Source: Zantedeschia hybrid cultivar (taxonomy: Eukaryota; Streptophyta; Magnoliopsida; Alismatales; Araceae). Taken from it: 64,000 nucleotides of DNA. Both the position numbers and the translations under genes were made by a program. Shown here piece by piece: positions 58,969-64,000 of this stretch; positions within the stretch are counted from its first letter, which is position 1; every line of letters begins with the position of its first letter. The notes under the pieces were generated by a model. It saw only the letters and a list, made by a program, of their open reading frames with translations. It did not search any database and was not told the origin of the DNA. The stretch spans positions 71,264,456-71,328,455 of the forward strand of contig JARZZO010000001.1 of NCBI GenBank assembly GCA_030544215.1, read 5' to 3'.

Positions 58969-60651
58969 TTACCAGTAGTCTTTGCAAGAGCATAATCCTT
59001 CACCAAAGTGGTGAAAACGAATTCTATCCCTCACAATGATTGCCCGACTTAGAACTTTGGAAACCATCTTCAGCCAAGAGTGACAGTCACCACAGGTCCG
59101 TAGGTTCTTTGATACTCTAATCTCCATAGTGGGAGCTGTCTTAAGAATTGCATAGGCAACAGCCAGCTTCTCACTGTGACAAATTAAATTTGCCTCCTTT
59201 TCCTCCTCCAACAGGTCCATTGTCACATAACCAGGCATAGACATATAGCCATCTGCCTTGACTCTCTTCATCAGACCATCCAACACTCTATATACACTAC
59301 CAGATTCAGGATGAGATTTGTCTCCTGCCTTGAATTCATGAATCTTATTACCAAGCTCCACCCAACTTAAACCCCAACACTTCCGCACCCTATCATTTTT
59401 CATTACCTTCCAAACTCTCTCTGCACAGTTCCATTTTTTTGCTGAAGAGTATATGCGTGAGAGTAACACATAGTCTCCACTTCCAAGATGAGCCATTTGA
59501 TTGATTGCAACCTCACCTAAATCAGGTCGCCCATATGTCCGGCAAGCACTCAGCAGTGCTCTCCAAATGATGATGTCAGGTTCCATGGGCATTGCCTTTA
59601 TGGTCTTGTGGGCTTCTTCCAACCTTCCCACCCTGGCCAAGAGGTCGATTAGCGCACCATAATGCTCAATTTGTGGCTCAATAGAGTAGTGAAACTTCAT
59701 CGTGAAGAAATAGTGGAGGCCTTCATCGACCAAAGCACAATGGCTACAAGCCGTTAAGATCCCGACAAATGTGACATTATCAGGCATCACACCTTCACCC
59801 TGCATTCTGGAGAACAACTCCAATGCATCCACACCACGCCCGTTAATTGCTAATCCCGAGATCATGGAGTTCCACACAGAAGCATCCATCCTCATAACGC
59901 CATCAAACACTTTCCTGCTCAGCTCAATCTTTCCACACTTCGAGTACATATCAATAAGCGCCGAGCTAAGGATGGAATTCAACATGACTCCCTTGTCCGC
60001 CATCAAGCTGTGGACCCACATGCCAAGACCCAGTGCACCAACTCGAGCACACGCCGAGAGCACGGACGAGAATGTAAACCCGTCTGGCTCAAAGCCCGAA
60101 CCAATCATCCTGCAGAACAAGCTTATAGCTTCCTTTGGGCATAAGCTCCTAACACATCCAGAAACCATCGAGTTCCAAGATACCAAGTCCCGGGCTGGCA
60201 TCTGGTCGAACAACCGGGTGGCATCCACCAATTCTCCATTCCTCAAGTAGGCAGCAATCATTAGATTGCCAGGAACGGGGTCACATCCCCGGCTCGTCAT
60301 TTTATCAAACACCAAGCGGGCATCTTGGAGGCGGCCATGATCAAGATAACACCTGAACAGAGAACCAACGAGGGAGTCACAGGACTCGAATCCAGTCTTT
60401 ATCATCCTCCCGTGGGTCTCTACAGCTGTCTTCAAGTCCGCCGACTCCCGGCACGCCTCCAGCACCAGCCAAAGCGTGCCGCGGCCAGGCCTGAGCGCTC
60501 CCGCGTGCAGAAGAGACTTGTAATCCCAGAGTGCCTTCTGGGGGGAACCCTTCTTGAGGGAAGCTCGGATGGCGGGGTCGCAGAGGGACCATGGCGTCTC
60601 CTTGAGCCTCTCCGACAAAGAACTCAGCTGCCGGGAACGGGAGAAGAGCAT
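58969..60651 (-). CDS. DYW-class pentatricopeptide repeat protein (organelle RNA editing factor type)
   Basis: An intronless frame of 560 codons from ATG 60651 to TAA 58969-58971. About nine PPR units fill residues 60-370 (for example DLVSWNSMVSGCVRSLCPKEAISLF, GFTFSSVLSACARVGALGLG, SALIDMYSKCGKIELSRKVF). E and E+ motifs follow (WRALLSACRTYG, YVLLSRIYSSAKKW, GLSWVELGNKIHEFKAGDKSHP). The C-terminal DYW deaminase has PGY in the PG box, HSEKLAVAY with the zinc-binding His and catalytic Glu (492-494), CGDCH (about 520-524) and the final SCKDYW. The N terminus is short and basic (MLFSRSRQLSSLSERLK), compatible with import into mitochondria or plastids. The family edits C to U at specific organelle sites. 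The repeat number is at the low end. The gene looks intact and stands alone. Confidence 0.93.
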   Translation of the reverse strand: MLFSRSRQLSSLSERLKETPWSLCDPAIRASLKKGSPQKALWDYKSLLHAGALRPGRGTLWLVLEACRESADLKTAVETHGRMIKTGFESCDSLVGSLFRCYLDHGRLQDARLVFDKMTSRGCDPVPGNLMIAAYLRNGELVDATRLFDQMPARDLVSWNSMVSGCVRSLCPKEAISLFCRMIGSGFEPDGFTFSSVLSACARVGALGLGMWVHSLMADKGVMLNSILSSALIDMYSKCGKIELSRKVFDGVMRMDASVWNSMISGLAINGRGVDALELFSRMQGEGVMPDNVTFVGILTACSHCALVDEGLHYFFTMKFHYSIEPQIEHYGALIDLLARVGRLEEAHKTIKAMPMEPDIIIWRALLSACRTYGRPDLGEVAINQMAHLGSGDYVLLSRIYSSAKKWNCAERVWKVMKNDRVRKCWGLSWVELGNKIHEFKAGDKSHPESGSVYRVLDGLMKRVKADGYMSMPGYVTMDLLEEEKEANLICHSEKLAVAYAILKTAPTMEIRVSKNLRTCGDCHSWLKMVSKVLSRAIIVRDRIRFHHFGEGLCSCKDYW

Positions 60652-62900
60652 AGAGGGAGGCGTCGGGGTTTTGCAGCATGCCCTTTAGTATTGTGGTGGG
60701 TTTACAAAAAAAAATTGAGTTTTTTCTTCTTTTCAGGTCGGTGTTAAAGTGCTTTAAATGTCTGTATAATGCAATTACCAATCGGATGTCTAAAAAAAAA
60801 TCTAAAAAATTAAAAATTATTATTATGTTCGACTCATTGAGGACATTATTATTGTTTACTGAGATTCTTTTTTATTTTTTTATTTTTTTTAAGCCGCCGA
60901 TCAGACATTGTATTGTATAGACGATTAAACCTTTCTTTTTACCTATTGCAATGCCCCATTGTAACTAGGGGGTCATTGCAGCAAATGTTACTCTTACAAA
61001 TAATAGGACAACTGAGAGTGGGCCAGGAAGTCTCATTCAGGGCTCGTTTGGTTTGTGGTAAAATATCGTAAGATCTTAACTTTGAAATCACAAATTTATG
61101 ATCATATTTTACGGTATGTTACGGCACACCAAATAACCCTTAGGTCAACAACTTTTGTCTATTTATTTTTAGAGACATAAGAAAAGTATTGAAAGATATT
61201 TGTTTAGACTTGCTGCACTGCATGTTACACCTTCCGGTGGTGTTTTCAAATAAAAAAAGTTAATTTTTTAAGTAAACTTTATTATGTCCTACGTGATCAT
61301 ACAATCCAATCTTCAATTGGATAACTCTAACAAATCCAAAAATACTTGGGGTCAATTTTCGAATTTTCGGTTTTTTCAGATTTCATGTAGGTCGAGTTGG
61401 GCCGACCTAAAATTTTAAAATGAAAACACCTTCTTTTTTGGATTCTAATCAATAGATTTAAATTGGAACTTTTTAAATTAAAAAATGATTTTTTAGGGGA
61501 GAATTGACTTTCTAACTATCAAAATGTAGTATAACTATTTTCACTAAAGAAAGTTCATGTTAAAAAACAAAGTTAAAAGGAACACGTCCTAAAAGCTCTC
61601 CACAAATATGGAGATTAATCTTGGGGACTAGAATTAGCTAACTTTTGGTGGTTATACTAGTTAACTCTTTTCTAATAATTCCTTTTTTTAATCTAACGAG
61701 TTTCAAAGGAAAGTTGAGAAACAGTAGAATATAGTCCGAATTAAATCACAAAATTTAGATTGTAACTCAGTTGAATTAAAATTCGCCACACTCTATCTAT
61801 TTTTATGTTGAATTTTGGTTTAATTGGGATTAGCCTGAATGCATTTCACAAAATATTTTCCAGATTATCCATCATGTGCAGTATGGTGTAGCAGTCAATT
61901 TGGGCCTTTGTAAATTAGAATTAGTGTTAATGAAGCTAAATCTTGTTCACCTGTACCTCTCAACGCATGCATCTAAAGGTGTAATATGTTGCTGAGATTA
62001 ACTTGTTGCACTGCCATTAGTTGATTTGGAATGGGCCACCATATCTCACTCTATCGCATGTACACATAGTTTATTGTCTGTATTAAATGTATTTTGACCA
62101 GAAAAATTAAAAAAAAAAAAATTATGTTCTCGAGAACGTCAAAATGCTCTCGAAAACTTCCTGATGCTCTCGAGCTCTCGAGAGTGTCCTGACGCTATCG
62201 AGAGCATTTTTTTTCTATTTTTCTGACGTTGGGATTCATTTAATGCAAGCATCAAGTCACGTGCACGGTATCCCGCAACAGAATGGAAAAAGACGGCCCG
62301 TTCCAGTTCAGTTAGTGGCGATGTGACAAGTTATTCTATATGTTGTGATTTCGTGAGGTCATCTAATTAGTAGATCAAATGATGTGCCATATTTAAGGTA
62401 TAATGCAATATTCGGGGAGAATTCTAACAAATATTACTCCTCGTAAAAATGAAATGTAAAATTGATCTCGACCCTCAATGCTCATTATTAGAAGAGAAAT
62501 ACTTATTGTAATATCATCTAAACTATCGTCACGTAAAGGAAAAATGTACTTTTTATATGGATTATTATTAAAATTAAAGTTATTTATTTTTATGTTAAAA
62601 CTTAGGTATGTCATTGAAACTATAATGGTGCGCAGAAAAATCATAAAATAATCATTTTGCAGAATTTGGAACACTATTATTCTAAAAAAAATTCCTTATA
62701 CATCATTACCATTTCATGATATTATATTAAGTTTACGCAAAGAATTGATAAATTCATAATTTTTATGTTAAGAATAATTTGCGTAAAAAATTCAGAAAAA
62801 GGAGTTGGCACGGCCCATTCGCGCCTACAACCACGGCATGGGAACGAACGAGAAATGTGGGCTTCGCTCCATACTCGTGCGGGGCCCACTCAATCACAAC
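60652..62900. other. Intergenic, AT-rich, no supported gene
   Basis: The first few hundred bases are the likely promoter and 5' UTR of the PPR gene (minus strand). The rest is AT-rich with short frames lacking motifs, plus the small CTCGAGA repeat cluster at 62127-62212. Confidence 0.5.
62127..62212. repeat. Short imperfect repeats of ATGCTCTCGAGA type
   Basis: ATGTTCTCGAGAACGTC, ATGCTCTCGAAAACTTC, ATGCTCTCGAGCTCTCGAG and ACGCTATCGAGAGC follow one another at 20-27 base spacing. The core CTCGAGA is itself palindromic, so the stretch can also fold on itself. A small unclassified local repeat. Confidence 0.6.
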
Positions 62901-62910
62901 TATATATAAA
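62901..62910 (+). promoter_or_regulatory. TATA box
   Basis: TATATATAAA lies 117 bases upstream of ATG 63027, in a sudden shift from AT-rich to GC-richer DNA, after GGGGCCCACTCAATCAC. TGGGCCC/GGGCCCA-like elements are common upstream of plant housekeeping promoters. The site supports a gene start on + here. Confidence 0.6.
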
Positions 62911-63026
62911 GGGCCTCCTCGTCGTCGTCTTCGCTGTGCGAGTGGCGTATCAGTTCGCTTGGAGCTGGAGGACTCTCTCAACTTCTTCTCCGATAATCTT
63001 TCCAAGAAGAGCATACGGCAGCGCCG

Positions 63027-63137
63027 ATGTGGCGGAGGGCGGCGGCGTGGCAGCTCCACACCCACGCCTCTTGCTGGCGATCCCATTTTCGTATAATAAG
63101 GCACCATCAATATCCTTTAACCCTTCCTCCGATATAA
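63027..63137 (+). CDS. Possible first exon of a gene running off the window (targeting-peptide-like)
   Basis: ATG 63027 follows a TATA box and a plausible 120-base leader. The frame reads MWRRAAAWQLHTHASCWRSH and continues to TAA 63135-63137: Arg-rich, without acidic residues, like a mitochondrial presequence. A GTATAA donor-like site at 63091 would end the exon after about 21 codons, with later exons beyond the window or hidden in the AT-rich DNA that follows. No family can be named. It may instead be a small stand-alone peptide or chance. Confidence 0.35.
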   Translation: MWRRAAAWQLHTHASCWRSHFRIIRHHQYPLTLPPI

Positions 63138-64000
63138 GAAATTCCCACCTAGAGCTTATATTGGAAGTTCAGAGATCACATAATTGACACTTCCATATTT
63201 TAGTATATTTTTCGTGTAGTAATTGCATTAAGTCATCGAAAGTCTAAAAATGTTTTTAATTGAAAGTTGTGTTGACCACACCTTGAGTGACATAAGATGA
63301 ATCTACAAAACATGATTCAGGTTTGATAGAGTAGGCTGACGCATGTTGTCTAGACTTTACAGCATATTTTTTTGTATTTTATGTTAGGCTCCTCAGATCA
63401 TTATGTTCACATATGTGGTAACACAATGTACTGGGTATACCTCCATGCTTCTATTTTTTAATGTTCTTATCCTTTTTCCTTTTTTTTTCTCAACCTCACT
63501 GGTCTACTTTTAATCTCACTTTTAGGCCGTGTTTTCTATTTGGAAGTACTTTTGTGTTTCCATTTAGTTATTTTTTATGGAAGCCATTGGATCTTGAAAG
63601 CCATTTATGTGGTATTTTACTTGTGTTTTAGCTTCCAACTAAAAGCTTCAAGGGAGAGCTTTCAAGATTGGAGAAAAAGTGAAGTTGTTATTAAAGAGTT
63701 GACTTTTGTAACAAATCAAAATTAGTTATGATCTCTCTCCCTCAACTCATTTTATGTAAGAAGTAGAAACCAAAAGTAACTTTCAAGTATAAATTTACCA
63801 AACACGTCCTTAGCCTTGAAAATGATTGACAACATTTTTACACCTTTTTCCTTAAAGAGTTATCATTATGAAGTTACTATTTGTTATCTTCATTCGGATC
63901 ATATATTAGTTGCACTCATGTTAAAAGGAGTACACTTTTATGAAATTGAAATGATAACTTCTAAACTTTGTTTTCTGGATCAGAGTGTGCCCTCTCTTAC
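63138..64000 (+). other. AT-rich DNA, possibly the first intron of the gene above
   Basis: T-rich composition with several TTTTTTT runs and no convincing exon on either strand up to the window edge. It is consistent with an intron or intergenic DNA. Confidence 0.35.

Overview
The window is plant nuclear DNA, most likely from a monocot. Its genes have many introns with GT-AG borders. It carries a plant-type G-alpha subunit, a DYW-class PPR gene and an F-box/DUF295 gene, with AT-rich DNA full of MITEs, hAT, Harbinger and Ty3/gypsy elements between them. The species cannot be named from sequence alone; the DUF295 gene and the GC-rich first exons point towards a non-grass or basal monocot, but this is weak inference.

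Layout. (1) 0.3-1.6 kb: a single-exon F-box/DUF295 gene on +, broken by a one-base frameshift. (2) 3.9-6.6 kb: a two-exon small membrane-protein gene on -. (3) 7.1-7.65 kb: a large fold-back MITE. (4) 11.6-34.3 kb: the DNMT2/TRDMT1 tRNA cytosine-5 methyltransferase gene on -. I could join it from ten exons (410 residues, every splice phase consistent). Its second intron is about 19.5 kb and holds a decayed PIF/Harbinger transposon, a 6 x 144-bp tandem array, an antisense fragment of the nuclear cap-binding protein gene CBP80/ABH1, and a 7.8-kb chromovirus-type Ty3/gypsy element inserted into the intron of that CBP80 fragment. (5) 38.0-38.5 kb: the decayed N-terminal half of a FAD2-type desaturase gene on -. 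(6) 41.7-42.0 kb: a complete 312-bp TRIM retroelement. (7) 43.8-53.2 kb: an intact 13-exon heterotrimeric G-protein alpha subunit gene on +, with a hAT element in intron 7; another hAT element lies downstream at 55 kb. (8) 59.0-60.65 kb: an intact intronless DYW-type PPR gene on -. (9) About 62.9 kb to the end: a TATA box and a possible first exon of a gene running off the window on +.

The host genes are unrelated housekeeping and signalling genes, not an operon or pathway: DNMT2 modifies tRNA, G-alpha works in signalling at the plasma membrane, and the PPR protein edits organelle RNA. The most interesting part is the nested architecture in DNMT2 intron 2, together with an extra reading frame in the Harbinger element. 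That frame encodes an RNase H1 N-terminal (viroplasmin-like) domain joined to a hydrophobic C-terminal tail, between the Myb-like ORF and the transposase ORF. All splice joins and alignments were made by eye and family assignments come from motif recognition; no database search was run.
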